Source of the DNA: Sulfopaludibacter sp035551455
Lineage (GTDB): Bacteria > Acidobacteriota > Terriglobia > Bryobacterales > Bryobacteraceae
Length of the DNA stretch: 31,301 bases
Assembly (NCBI GenBank): GCA_035551455.1
Contig: DASZMZ010000278.1
Coordinates: forward strand, 1-31,301
Reading direction: 5' to 3'
Position numbers and translations under genes: made by a program. The stretch's first letter is position 1; each line of letters begins with the position of its first letter. The notes beneath the pieces are model-generated. The model saw only the letters and a program-made list of their open reading frames with translations. It was not told the origin of the DNA and ran no database searches. Positions 21,462 to 30,205 of this stretch are shown in pieces.

Positions 21462-24146
21462 ATGCGCCGCTTGTTCGTTCTCTTCGCCGGAGCGCTGATT
21501 GCGCTCTCCGCTCAGACTTTCGACCAGAAGACCTACGCCGGCCTGGAATGGCGCATGATCGGTCCCTTCCGCGGCGGCAGGACCGTCGGCCTAGCCGGTG
21601 TCGCCGACCAGCCCTACACCTTCTATATCGGCGTCAACAACGGCGGCGTCTGGAAGACCGACGATTCGGGCATCACTTGGCGTCCCATCTTCGACGGCCA
21701 GCCCACCGGCTCCATCGGCGCGGTCGCCGTCGCGCCCTCCGACCCCAACATCGTCTACGTCGGCACCGGCGAGGGACTGCAGCGCCCCGATCTTTCCGTC
21801 GGCGATGGCATGTACAAGAGCACCGACGCCGGCAAAACCTGGCGTCACCTCGGCCTGCGCCAAGGCCAGCAGATCGCGCAGATCATTGTCGACCCGGCCA
21901 ATGCCAATCGCCTCTTTGTCGCCGTAATGGGCCATCCTTACGGCCCCAATACCGAGCGCGGCGTGTACCGCTCCCTCGATGGCGGCGCAACTTTTCAGCG
22001 TGTGCTCTACAAAAACGAGCAGACCGGCGCGGTCGACCTGGCCTTTGACCCCAGCAACCCCCAAACCGTCTATGCCGTCTTGTGGCAGGCACAGCAGGGT
22101 CCTTGGGAGAACGGCGCGTTCTCGGGCCCCGCCAGCGGCCTCTTCAAGAGCACCGACGGCGGCACGAACTGGACCCGGTTGGAAGGCGGACTCCCCAATT
22201 TCGCACAGGGCGGCCTCGGCCGGATCGGCATCGGCATCGCCCCCAGCGACCCGCGCCGCATGTATGCCCTCGTCGAAGCGCGCGGCGCTGGCCAGGGTCT
22301 CTACCGCTCGAATGACGCAGGCGCAACCTGGCGTAAAGTCAACGGCGAGGAGCGCGTCACCGGCCGCGGCTCGGATTTCGCCTGCGTGCGCGTCGACCCG
22401 GCCAATCCCGACGTCGTCTATGTCGCCAACACCTCCACTTATCGCTCCACCGACGGAGGCTCCACCTTCACGGCCATCAAAGGCGCTCCCGGCGGCGACG
22501 ACTACCACACCATCTGGATCAATCCCAAAAATCCCAACATCATCGCGCTGGCGCTGGATCAGGGCGCCACCATCAGTGTCAATCACGGCCGCACCTGGAG
22601 TTCCTGGTACAACCAGCCCACCGCCCAGCTCTACCACGTGAGCACCGATAATCAGACGCCCTACTGGGTCTATGGCGGCCAGCAGGAGAGCGGTTCGGTG
22701 GGCATCGCCAGCCGCGGCAACGATGGCGCCATCACCTTTCGCGAATGGCATCCCGTGGGCGCAGCCGAATACGCCTACGTGGCGCCCGATCCTTTGAATC
22801 CCAATTTTGTCTACGGCGGCGATATGCCCGGCGAAGGCGCAGTCACGCGCTGGAACCGCATCACCGGCGAAGTCGAGCACCTCGGCAAGCCCGGCCGCCA
22901 TTTGCGCACCTATCCCGTGATCTTCTCCTACAAGGATCCGCACATCCTGTACGCCGCCATGCAGCACGTCATGCAAACCAGCGACGCCGGCAAGACCTGG
23001 ACCACCATCAGCCCCGACCTCTCACGCGAGACCTACGACCTGCCGCCCAGCGTCGCCTCCTACTCCGCCGACGCGAAGAAACAGGCCACCCGCCGCGGCG
23101 TCGTGTACGCCCTCGCCCCGTCCCATCGCGATACCAACGTGCTCTGGGCCGGCACCGACGATGGCTTGATCCACGTGACCCACGATGGCGGCGCAACCTG
23201 GAAGAACGTCACGCCTCCCGCCATGAAAGTCTGGAGCAAGGTGGCGCAACTCGATTCCTCGATGTTCGACGATGAAACCGTGTACGCGGCCGTCAATGGT
23301 CTGCGTCTGGATGACATGAAGCCGCATGCCTACCGCACCCATGACGGCGGAGCCACCTGGAAGGAGATCGTGCGCGGCTTGCCCGATGGTCCCGTGAATG
23401 CCGTCCGCGCCGATCCCGAGCGTCAGGGACTGCTCTATGCCGCGACGGAACTCGCCGTGTACGTTTCCTTCAACGATGGCGACGATTGGCAGCCCCTGCG
23501 CATGAACATGCCGCACACCAGCGTGCGCGATATCGTGGTCCACGGCGACGATCTGGTGGCCGCCACCCACGGCCGCAGCTTCTGGATTCTCGACTCCATT
23601 TCACCGCTGCGCCAGATCAACCCGCAGGTGGCCGGCTCCACGGCTCACCTCTTCGCTCCCAGTCCGGCCATCCGCTGGCCGCGCAACACCAATACCGATA
23701 CGCCGCTGCCGCCCGAGGAACCGGCCGGCAAGAATCCACCGGACGGCGCGATCCTCTACTACTACCTCGCGAACCCCGCGGCGGGACCGGTGACGCTCGA
23801 AATTTCGAACAACTCCGGCCAAGTCGTCCGCACCTTTTCCAGCACGGACAAACCAGTGCCGATTCCCGCCAGCCTGAATCTGCCGTCGTATTGGATCCGG
23901 CCCTCCCCCGTTGTATCGACCGCGCCAGGCATGCATCGCTTCATCTGGGATCTCCAAGGCCCCCCGCCGCCCCCGGGTCCCCGCGTCGAGCCCTCCATGG
24001 GCGCAGTCATCGGCGACACCCCCCTGACGGAAGCCCCCATGCTCCCCCCAGGCACTTACACCGTCAAATTGACCGTGGCCGGCCAGTCGCAAACCCAGCC
24101 CCTCCTGGTCCAACCCGACCCCCGCGTCGCGCCTTCGCCGAAGTAG
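21462..24146 (+). CDS. Exported Asp-box (BNR/sortilin-like) propeller protein
   Basis: An 894-aa secreted protein. The Sec signal is MRRLFVLFAGALIALSAQ. From about residue 25 (YAGLEWRMIGPFRGGRTVGLAGV) it carries many Asp-box turns of the SxDxGxTW type: KTDDSGITW, KSTDAGKTW, RSLDGGATF, KSTDGGTNW, RSNDAGATW, RSTDGGSTF, QTSDAGKTW and two THDGGATW. This is the layout of large sortilin/VPS10-like ten-bladed propellers annotated as 'glycosyl hydrolase' in Acidobacteria, though no glycosidase residues are identifiable. After about residue 730 a beta-sandwich-like tail rich in Pro follows, with a GMHRFIWDLQGP motif. It starts 17 bp after serA and may be cotranscribed. It is most likely a binding or hydrolytic surface protein; substrate unknown. 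Confidence 0.85.
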   Translation: MRRLFVLFAGALIALSAQTFDQKTYAGLEWRMIGPFRGGRTVGLAGVADQPYTFYIGVNNGGVWKTDDSGITWRPIFDGQPTGSIGAVAVAPSDPNIVYVGTGEGLQRPDLSVGDGMYKSTDAGKTWRHLGLRQGQQIAQIIVDPANANRLFVAVMGHPYGPNTERGVYRSLDGGATFQRVLYKNEQTGAVDLAFDPSNPQTVYAVLWQAQQGPWENGAFSGPASGLFKSTDGGTNWTRLEGGLPNFAQGGLGRIGIGIAPSDPRRMYALVEARGAGQGLYRSNDAGATWRKVNGEERVTGRGSDFACVRVDPANPDVVYVANTSTYRSTDGGSTFTAIKGAPGGDDYHTIWINPKNPNIIALALDQGATISVNHGRTWSSWYNQPTAQLYHVSTDNQTPYWVYGGQQESGSVGIASRGNDGAITFREWHPVGAAEYAYVAPDPLNPNFVYGGDMPGEGAVTRWNRITGEVEHLGKPGRHLRTYPVIFSYKDPHILYAAMQHVMQTSDAGKTWTTISPDLSRETYDLPPSVASYSADAKKQATRRGVVYALAPSHRDTNVLWAGTDDGLIHVTHDGGATWKNVTPPAMKVWSKVAQLDSSMFDDETVYAAVNGLRLDDMKPHAYRTHDGGATWKEIVRGLPDGPVNAVRADPERQGLLYAATELAVYVSFNDGDDWQPLRMNMPHTSVRDIVVHGDDLVAATHGRSFWILDSISPLRQINPQVAGSTAHLFAPSPAIRWPRNTNTDTPLPPEEPAGKNPPDGAILYYYLANPAAGPVTLEISNNSGQVVRTFSSTDKPVPIPASLNLPSYWIRPSPVVSTAPGMHRFIWDLQGPPPPPGPRVEPSMGAVIGDTPLTEAPMLPPGTYTVKLTVAGQSQTQPLLVQPDPRVAPSPK

Positions 24147-24275
24147 CGCAAACCAATTCACAAACCTATTTCCATTTTCGAAAATCTTTATTTCTCTCCG
24201 AATCAGCAACTTACTGAAATCCTATTTCGGAGTCGAACTTGACACCGGGGTAGCATTCAATCAGTTGAAGAACTT

Positions 24276-24782
24276 ATGACTACTAACCCTCAACTGACAT
24301 CGGGCCTCGACATCGATTCTCAGTTCGTCCTCGGCGAAACTCGCGAGGAATTCGCTCAACTCGTCACCGATTACTACACCCACTACACTGCTCACGACCC
24401 CGAGCAGCGCTACTACCTCGACACCGCCATCCGCAACGAATGGCTCCTCCGTCGCTTCCACCGCGTCGAAGCCCACCTCTGGGAATGGGAAACCATGAAA
24501 GGCAAACGAGACTCCGGCTGCGAACTCGGCCAGGCCTTCGACCAGTCCAGTCCCACCTTCATGCGACTCCATCGCCGCATCGTAGCCGCCGAGCGCTCCT
24601 ACAAGGACGCCATGAACACTTTCCGAAAGCTCCAAAAACCGGCTCCACAACCCGAACAAACCAAAGAGGAAACTCAACAATTGGGTTCGTTCCGCACCGC
24701 TCCCCGGGACCCCGACCAGCACCCCGCCGACGCCGCCTTCGACGCCATCGAGCGCGAACTCGCCGCCCTCCTAAAGGACTGA
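24276..24782 (+). CDS. Hypothetical helical protein with an LGSFR-type tail
   Basis: A 168-aa protein I cannot name. Residues 20-120 look all-helical and charged, with EFAQLVTDYYTHY, IRNEWLLRRFHRVEAHLWEWE and LHRRIVAAERSYKDAMNTFRKLQ. Then comes a Pro/Gln/Glu-rich linker and QQLGSFRTAP, then a last helix (AAFDAIERELAALL). I recall multicopy hypothetical proteins in Solibacter-like genomes with this kind of WLLRR...RRI..AERSY plan, but cannot verify it. There is no signal peptide. The DNA coding its linker is partly repeated downstream (24848-24900). A TTGACA at 24239-24244 lies upstream, with no good -10 at 17 nt. Confidence 0.7.
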   Translation: MTTNPQLTSGLDIDSQFVLGETREEFAQLVTDYYTHYTAHDPEQRYYLDTAIRNEWLLRRFHRVEAHLWEWETMKGKRDSGCELGQAFDQSSPTFMRLHRRIVAAERSYKDAMNTFRKLQKPAPQPEQTKEETQQLGSFRTAPRDPDQHPADAAFDAIERELAALLKD

Positions 24783-25103
24783 ATCTGCAGAGCCGCGCAC
24801 GTTAGTAAGCGCGGTGTGAATCGGTGGCCCCTCTTTTCGGCCCTCGCAACCCGAACAAACCAAAAGGAGAACTCAACAATTGGGTTCGTTCCGCACCGCT
24901 TATGTGATGTGGCACCCAAACCGTTTTTGAGGCCGACCTTGGCCGCGTGGCCCTAACAATCGTTAACACCTGTATTTACCTAAGGATAGGAGCTAAACAT
25001 TATAAATACATATCAGCAATACTAGTACTATAAAAAGTGGTACCGGATAGCCTGGATTTTGGGGCCTCCTATGGTAGCCTGAACTGATCGTAGTAACCGA
25101 AGC
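24783..25103. other. Intergenic region: small hairpin, echo repeat and AT-rich leader
   Basis: A 321-bp gap without a convincing gene. It holds a hairpin pairing CCGCGC (24793-24798) with GCGCGG (24809-24814), the partial copy at 24848-24900, and an AT-rich stretch (about 24955-25040, with TATAAA-type words) much lower in GC than the rest of the window. The AT-rich part probably contains the promoter of the glycan cluster starting at 25104, but I cannot pick one -35/-10 pair with confidence. Confidence 0.6.
24848..24900 (+). repeat. Diverged partial copy of the preceding gene (gene-tail echo 2)
   Basis: These 53 bp match 24649-24701 inside the 168-aa gene at a constant 199-bp offset. Four substitutions are clustered in a purine run; the last 26 bp are identical. 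The copy starts 66 bp after the stop codon and encodes no start. It may also be one member of a dispersed family, since the gene's own linker is part of it. Confidence 0.88.
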
Positions 25104-26177
25104 ATGAAGAAGGTAGCGCCCCTGACGATCTCGGTCGTGATTTCCAACCGCAACGGCGGTCCGGCCTTTCTATCATGCTTGGCTGCCCTCACCCGTTACC
25201 GCGACCAATTCCAGGAGTTCATCGTAGTGGACGATGCGTCCACCGATGATTCCATCAAAGCTGCCGAAGCTGCCGGTGCCCGCGTCCTCACGGTGCCCGT
25301 TCGCAAAGGGCCGGCCAACGGCCGGAATCTGGGTGCCCGTGCTGCTACCGGCGACATCCTCCTTTTCCTCGACGCTGACGTTTGCGTCCACGCCGACACC
25401 ATCACCAGAATTCTGGAGCGCTTTCAGTCCGATCCGGAACTCTGCGGCGTTTTCGGCTCCTATGACACGGATCCTGCCGTAAGGGGTCTGGTCTCTGAGT
25501 ACCGGAATCTGCTCCATAGCTTTATCCACCACACCAGTAAGCACAGTGCCACCACTTTCTGGTCCGGTTGCGGCGCCATCTTAAAGGAAGTCTTCCTGGC
25601 CAGCGGCGGTTTCGACGTCAGTTATTCCGTCCCTTGTGTCGAAGATATCGAACTGGGAATGCGCCTGGTACGTGAAGGCCGGCACATCGTTCTCGATCCC
25701 TTCATTCAGGTGCAGCACCTGAAATGCTGGACTCTTCGCAACATGATCGAGACCGATATCAAGCATCGCGGAATCCCCTGGGGCCGCCTGATTCTGGCTT
25801 CCCACCGGATGCCCAACGATCTCAATCTGCGTTGGAGCAGCCGGCTCAGCGTCATCTTTCTTCTGGTGCTCTGTCTGGGTGCGCTGGTCTTTACCGCGGG
25901 GCTGATGAACTCCGGCTTGGCCCAGCTTCTGTGGCCCGGTATGCTGGCCGGCTTGGCCGCATTCACCAGTATCGCCGCCATCAATATGCCGTTCTATCGC
26001 TTCCTGGCGGCTCGGCGCAGCTTTAAGTTCGCTACCGCGTCCATGCTGCTTCATCTGATCTATCTCTTCTGTTGCGGCACCGCGATGGGCATGGCAATCG
26101 GAATTCACTGCTGGTCTCTGGCCGCGGCCCGCGTCAACCGGGTCGCCGTGGCCTCCGCCAGCCAGCGCGGTGAGTAG
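25104..26177 (+). CDS. Membrane-anchored family 2 glycosyltransferase
   Basis: A 357-aa inverting glycosyltransferase of the GT2 type, probably extending a cell-surface or exopolysaccharide chain on the cytoplasmic face. The GT-A domain has ISVVISNRNGGP at the start, EFIVVDDASTDDS (nucleotide binding, 38-50), LLFLDADVCVH (the DxD metal motif, near 86-96) and GGFDVSYSVPCVEDIELGMRL (acceptor/catalytic ED). Residues 245-345 contain three hydrophobic segments that anchor it to the inner membrane. It heads a same-strand cluster with galE 24 bp downstream. Confidence 0.92.
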   Translation: MKKVAPLTISVVISNRNGGPAFLSCLAALTRYRDQFQEFIVVDDASTDDSIKAAEAAGARVLTVPVRKGPANGRNLGARAATGDILLFLDADVCVHADTITRILERFQSDPELCGVFGSYDTDPAVRGLVSEYRNLLHSFIHHTSKHSATTFWSGCGAILKEVFLASGGFDVSYSVPCVEDIELGMRLVREGRHIVLDPFIQVQHLKCWTLRNMIETDIKHRGIPWGRLILASHRMPNDLNLRWSSRLSVIFLLVLCLGALVFTAGLMNSGLAQLLWPGMLAGLAAFTSIAAINMPFYRFLAARRSFKFATASMLLHLIYLFCCGTAMGMAIGIHCWSLAAARVNRVAVASASQRGE

Positions 26178-26201
26178 GCCTATTCCATCGGCCTGTCCCC
26201 A

Positions 26202-27176
26202 ATGTCCATTCTGATCACCGGTGGCGCGGGCTTCATTGGCAGCTTCACCGCCCGCCGTTGTACCGAAGCCGGCTACCGCGTAGTCGTCCTCGACAATCTC
26301 TCCACCGGCGCCATCGAACAGGCCCGCTGGGGCGTCTTCCATCGTGCCGATATTCGCGAGGTCGATGTCGTCCGCGAACTGCTCCGCGCCCACCAGGTCC
26401 AAACCGTGGTCCACCTGGCTGCCCACGCGCACGTGGGAGAGTCCATCGCCGACCCCGCCCGCTACTTCTCCAACAACGTCTCGGGCACCGTCGCGCTGCT
26501 CGAGGCGATGCTCGCCGAGAACGTGCCGCGCCTGGTCTTCGCCTCAAGCTGCTCCGTCTACGGCAATGCCGCTTCCCTGCGCATCGGCGAAGACGGCCCG
26601 GCGCACCCGGCCAGCCCCTACGGTGAATCCAAGCTCATCGGCGAGCGCGCCCTCGAATGGTACGGCCGCGCCTACGGTCTCCGGTCCATTGCCCTCCGCT
26701 ACTTCAACGTAGCCGGCGCAGATGCCTATGCCGGTCTCGGCGAGGATATCGAGACTTCGCTGCGCATCGTGCCCCGCGCCCTCTATGCGGCCGTGCAGGA
26801 CCGGCCCTTTACGATCTTCGGAACCGATTTCGATACCGTCGACGGCACCGCTGTCCGGGACTACGTCCATGTCGCCGATATCGCCGAGGCCAACCTGCTG
26901 GCCATTCGCCATCTGGAGCAGGGCGGCCCCGGCGCGACCATGAACCTCGGCACCGGCGCAGGCTGTAGCGTCCGCCAGATAGTCGACCAGGTGGGCCAGA
27001 CACTCGGCCGCCCGCTCCAGGTCATCGAGCAGGGCCGCCGCGAGGGCGATGTCCCCTACGCCGTAGCCGATGCCGACCGCGCCGCCTCCGTTCTCGGCTG
27101 GCGCCCCGTGCGCTCGTCGCTCAGCGCCATCGTCGGCTCCGTAATCGAGCATCATCGCACCCTTACCGAGTCGTAG
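26202..27176 (+). CDS. galE: UDP-glucose 4-epimerase
   Basis: A 324-aa extended short-chain dehydrogenase that interconverts UDP-glucose and UDP-galactose with bound NAD. The dinucleotide motif GGAGFIG is at 7-13, SSCSVYG supplies the active-site Ser, and YGESK gives Tyr140 and Lys144. Typical later blocks are LRYFNVAGAD, VRDYVHVADIAEANL and NLGTGAGCSVRQIVD. It supplies sugar nucleotide for the neighbouring transferases. Length is slightly below the usual 330-340 aa. A related epimerase acting on UDP-GlcNAc cannot be excluded. Confidence 0.93.
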   Translation: MSILITGGAGFIGSFTARRCTEAGYRVVVLDNLSTGAIEQARWGVFHRADIREVDVVRELLRAHQVQTVVHLAAHAHVGESIADPARYFSNNVSGTVALLEAMLAENVPRLVFASSCSVYGNAASLRIGEDGPAHPASPYGESKLIGERALEWYGRAYGLRSIALRYFNVAGADAYAGLGEDIETSLRIVPRALYAAVQDRPFTIFGTDFDTVDGTAVRDYVHVADIAEANLLAIRHLEQGGPGATMNLGTGAGCSVRQIVDQVGQTLGRPLQVIEQGRREGDVPYAVADADRAASVLGWRPVRSSLSAIVGSVIEHHRTLTES

Positions 27177-27226
27177 GCCTGTTTACAGTGTTATCCTTCA
27201 GGCTTAACCATCTTTCTTACACGCTC

Positions 27227-28273
27227 ATGCGGCGATTTACCATTTTCCTGCTCGTCACACTCGCCTTGCTCTCCGGCTGTCGGCCGAAGAAGCCGGTCCT
27301 GATCGTCTACACGGATCCGGAGTCGTATATGACCGGGAGTGTCTTGTATTACTACGGGATTGAGAGCAAGACCTCCGCGCAGCAGTTTCAGTTCCGGCCC
27401 GCAGTCGATGGTCCGGCGCCGCTGAACGACTATTCCGGCGCCGCCGCCACCGCTCAGCTCATCAAGGAAAGCCAGGAGCCTGTCGCCGATGCCTACTGGA
27501 GCGGCGACCCCGTCTACTGCGAAATGCTCAGCCAGCGCGGTCTCACCATTCCTGCCCACTCCATGAGCAACATCCCTCCGGCATACCGGGACCATGCCGA
27601 TAACTGGGTCGGCTTTGCCCCGCGCGTTCGCGTCCTCCTGGTCCGTTCCGCCTTGAAGCGCGCCGACAGACCCACCTCCATCCGGGCTTATACCGACCCT
27701 GCCTGGAAAGGACGGGGCGCTCTTTCCGACCCGCTCAAAGGCAATCTGCGCAGCCAGTTCGCCGCCCTCAGCGTGACTTGGGGAGACGAGAAGCTGGCGG
27801 CCTTCTACAAAGCCCTCCGCGATAACCAGACCCAGATGACCAAGTCCGACGAGGAGAGCGCCGATATCGTCGCCGAAGGGGACGCCGATTTCGCGCTGGT
27901 CACCTCCGATGTCGCTCTGACCCTTCTCCGAAAGGGCCTCTCCATGGACATCGAATACCCCGACCAGGGACCCGGCGATCTCGGAACTATGCTCATCCCC
28001 AATGCCGTGGCCGTGATGAAAGGCTGCAAGAATCTGGACGGCGCGCGCAAGCTCGTCAGCTTCCTCACCTCCACCGAGGGCGAGCGGCGCATCATCCGAC
28101 TCTCTCCCTGGCAGATTCCCTTCAACGAGGGCGTCGGCACCGCCTCGCCCTACATGCGGCTCCCCGGCGCCATTCACGTCATGCCCGTCGACTATCCCGC
28201 CGCCGCCCGCAAGCTCCCCGACCTGGAGAAGATCCTCGGCGAACCTGCCAAACCCGTCGCCACCAAAGAGTAG
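27227..28273 (+). CDS. Orphan periplasmic solute-binding lipoprotein (iron/FbpA-like type)
   Basis: A 348-aa lipoprotein. The signal MRRFTIFLLVTLALLSGC ends in a lipobox (LSGC, lipidated Cys18). The mature part resembles Fe(III)/FbpA-type ABC substrate-binding proteins: LIVYTDPESYMTGSVL, a tract on VADAYWSGDPVYCEML, WKGRGALSDPLKGNLRSQFAAL and ALVTSDVALTLL, then NAVAVMKGCKNLDGARKLVSFLTS. No permease or ATPase gene is next to it; it lies between galE and a glycosyltransferase, 8 bp before the latter. The start at 27227 is chosen because the signal begins there. The ligand is unknown; a glycan-related or sensing role is possible from context only. Confidence 0.88.
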   Translation: MRRFTIFLLVTLALLSGCRPKKPVLIVYTDPESYMTGSVLYYYGIESKTSAQQFQFRPAVDGPAPLNDYSGAAATAQLIKESQEPVADAYWSGDPVYCEMLSQRGLTIPAHSMSNIPPAYRDHADNWVGFAPRVRVLLVRSALKRADRPTSIRAYTDPAWKGRGALSDPLKGNLRSQFAALSVTWGDEKLAAFYKALRDNQTQMTKSDEESADIVAEGDADFALVTSDVALTLLRKGLSMDIEYPDQGPGDLGTMLIPNAVAVMKGCKNLDGARKLVSFLTSTEGERRIIRLSPWQIPFNEGVGTASPYMRLPGAIHVMPVDYPAAARKLPDLEKILGEPAKPVATKE

Positions 28274-28281
28274 GCGCAGCC

Positions 28282-30201
28282 ATGAGGCATCTGATCGTTT
28301 GCCGCGAGTATCCGCCGGCGCCCTATCCGCCTGGAGGTATCGGCACTTACGTGGTGCACATCGCCCGCCTGCTGGCCCAGGCCGGCGAGACCGTGCACGT
28401 GCTGGCCCAGCGCTGGGAGGGCGCTCCCCGCAGCGTCACCGAATCCTGCGGCGGCAAGCTCATTGTTCACCGCGTATCTCTGGACGAACCCCTCCCCAAG
28501 GCGCTGTCCTCCTCCGATTGCCCGTCCCAAGCCTTCGCCTGGCAGACCGCCCGCCTCGCCGAGCGCCTGATCGAAGAGGACGGTGTGGACCTCATCGAGG
28601 CGCCCGAGTGGGAGGCCTCCCTCTACTATCTCCAGGTGCGCCGCGCACTCGGCCTCGGCCCCAAGCGCCGTCCGCCCTGCCTGGTCCACCTCCACTCCCC
28701 CGCCGAGTTGATCGTGCGCCACAACCAGTGGGACCCCACCCTGACGGATCTGGCGCCGCTCTGCCGCGCCGAAGCGTACACCATCCGCGCCGCCGATGCG
28801 CTCCTCTGTCCCAGCCGGTATTTGGCCCGTGGCGTCCAGGAACTCTACTCCCTACCGGACGCCGAGATCGCGGTCATCCCCTACCCTCTCGGCGATACCC
28901 CGGCCATCGAGCGGGCCGCCCCAGTGTGGGCGCGCGATGCCATCCTCTATATCGGCCGCCTGGAACTGCGTAAGGGCGTGATGGAGTGGGTCGATGCCGC
29001 AGTCGAGGTAGCCGCCGCGCACTCCCAGGTCGAGTTCCACTTCGTGGGCAGCGATACCTCACTCGATGGCGCCCCCGGCAGCAGCGTGCAAGCCCGCCTC
29101 GAAGCCCGCATCCCGCGCAGCCTCCGCGGCCGCTTCTATTTCCAGCCCAGCCAGACCAAGCCGAAGCTCCGCGAACTGCTGGCCGCGTCTCCCGTCGCCG
29201 TCGTGCCTTCGCGCTGGGAGAATCTGCCGTACACCTGCATCGAGGCCATGTGTACCGGACTCCCGGTAATGGTCTCGCCCAACGGCGGTATGCGCGAGTT
29301 GGTCACGGATGGCGAGTCCGGCTGGGTCTCGGCCGACGTCACGCCCGCCGGTCTGGCCGCGGCCTTGCGCCGCGTACTCGCCACGCCGCCCGCTCAACGC
29401 GCCGCCATGGGCCGCCATGCCGAAGCCGCCGTCCGCGGCATCTGCTCCAACGAGGCCGTCCTCCGGCAGCACCTGGAACTGCGCTCCCGCCTGGCGCAGC
29501 GTCCACCGTCGTCCGTCTCCGTTCCCGTCCCCACGGACCGCGACGGCATGGGCGTCGTGGTCACGTGCCTGGAAAGGCCCGAGTTGCTGAACGAGTGTCT
29601 GGCCGCCATCGCCAACCAGACCATGCCGCCGCGCGCGATCGTTGCCGTGGTCGACGAGCGCTTCGCGATCGCAGCCTTACCGGGATGCAAGGTCGTGCCA
29701 CTGGCCAGCCCCTCATTGGCCGCCGCCCGCTCGGCCGGCGTCGCCGCGCTCTTCGCCGAATCGCCGCGCCTCCTCGCCGCGGCCTTCCTCACCCAGAGCG
29801 TTCGTCTCGAACCCGTCTACCTCTCCCGCGCCGACGCCGCCTTCCGCAGCCGGCCGGACCTCGGCGTCCTCTCCTGCATGCTCCGCTATCCCGCCCCTGA
29901 AAACGAGTTGGATGCCGGCCCATCGCCACTCTGCGAAGCCGTCCGCGCCGAGGCTGTCGATTCCCACGCCGGCTGGTCCGCCATGACCTATCCCGACATC
30001 CTGGCCACCGTCGCTGCCCCTCGCGCCGCCGCGCCCAAGCGCTATTCGGCCATGGCGCTGTCGCAAGCCGGATCCCCCAAGCTCGTCGCCTGGTTCCTGG
30101 CCGCGCCGCTAGTCGAAAAGGCCCGATTCCTCGGCCGCGTGCTGAGCCGTCCCCGCCGTCTGGGCCAATGGCTTGTCTGGCAATTGCGGGGGGCCCGATA
30201 G
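28282..30201 (+). CDS. Glycosyltransferase family 4 fused to a degenerate GT2-like region
   Basis: A 639-aa protein of two parts. Residues 1-400 are a GT-B, family 4-type transferase: PPGGIGTYVVHIARLLAQ near the start, DAILYIGRLELRKGVMEW (donor domain entry) and SRWENLPYTCIEAMCTGLPV near 310-328, with the conserved Glu pair, then GGMRELVTDGESGWV. From about 422 a second region begins GMGVVVTCLERPELLNECLAAIANQTMPP, which reads as the start of a GT2 (GT-A) fold. The expected DxD is missing: the sequence runs through ARSAGVAALFAESPRLLAAAF. So the second part is probably non-catalytic, a binding module or relic. It is 4 bp before the next GT2 gene. Confidence 0.88.
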   Translation: MRHLIVCREYPPAPYPPGGIGTYVVHIARLLAQAGETVHVLAQRWEGAPRSVTESCGGKLIVHRVSLDEPLPKALSSSDCPSQAFAWQTARLAERLIEEDGVDLIEAPEWEASLYYLQVRRALGLGPKRRPPCLVHLHSPAELIVRHNQWDPTLTDLAPLCRAEAYTIRAADALLCPSRYLARGVQELYSLPDAEIAVIPYPLGDTPAIERAAPVWARDAILYIGRLELRKGVMEWVDAAVEVAAAHSQVEFHFVGSDTSLDGAPGSSVQARLEARIPRSLRGRFYFQPSQTKPKLRELLAASPVAVVPSRWENLPYTCIEAMCTGLPVMVSPNGGMRELVTDGESGWVSADVTPAGLAAALRRVLATPPAQRAAMGRHAEAAVRGICSNEAVLRQHLELRSRLAQRPPSSVSVPVPTDRDGMGVVVTCLERPELLNECLAAIANQTMPPRAIVAVVDERFAIAALPGCKVVPLASPSLAAARSAGVAALFAESPRLLAAAFLTQSVRLEPVYLSRADAAFRSRPDLGVLSCMLRYPAPENELDAGPSPLCEAVRAEAVDSHAGWSAMTYPDILATVAAPRAAAPKRYSAMALSQAGSPKLVAWFLAAPLVEKARFLGRVLSRPRRLGQWLVWQLRGAR

Positions 30202-30205
30202 CCGC

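Noticed and set aside
24174..24185. ATTTTCGAAAAT palindrome as a terminator of the Asp-box gene
   Set aside because: The stem is AT-only and short with almost no loop; too weak to call.
24239..24267. Promoter of the 168-aa gene using the perfect TTGACA
   Set aside because: No acceptable -10 sits 16-18 nt away; the nearest candidates are too close.
24674..24919. Minus-strand frame covering the repeated word after the 168-aa gene
   Set aside because: It depends on the repeat and on antisense sequence, and shows no motif or ribosome site.
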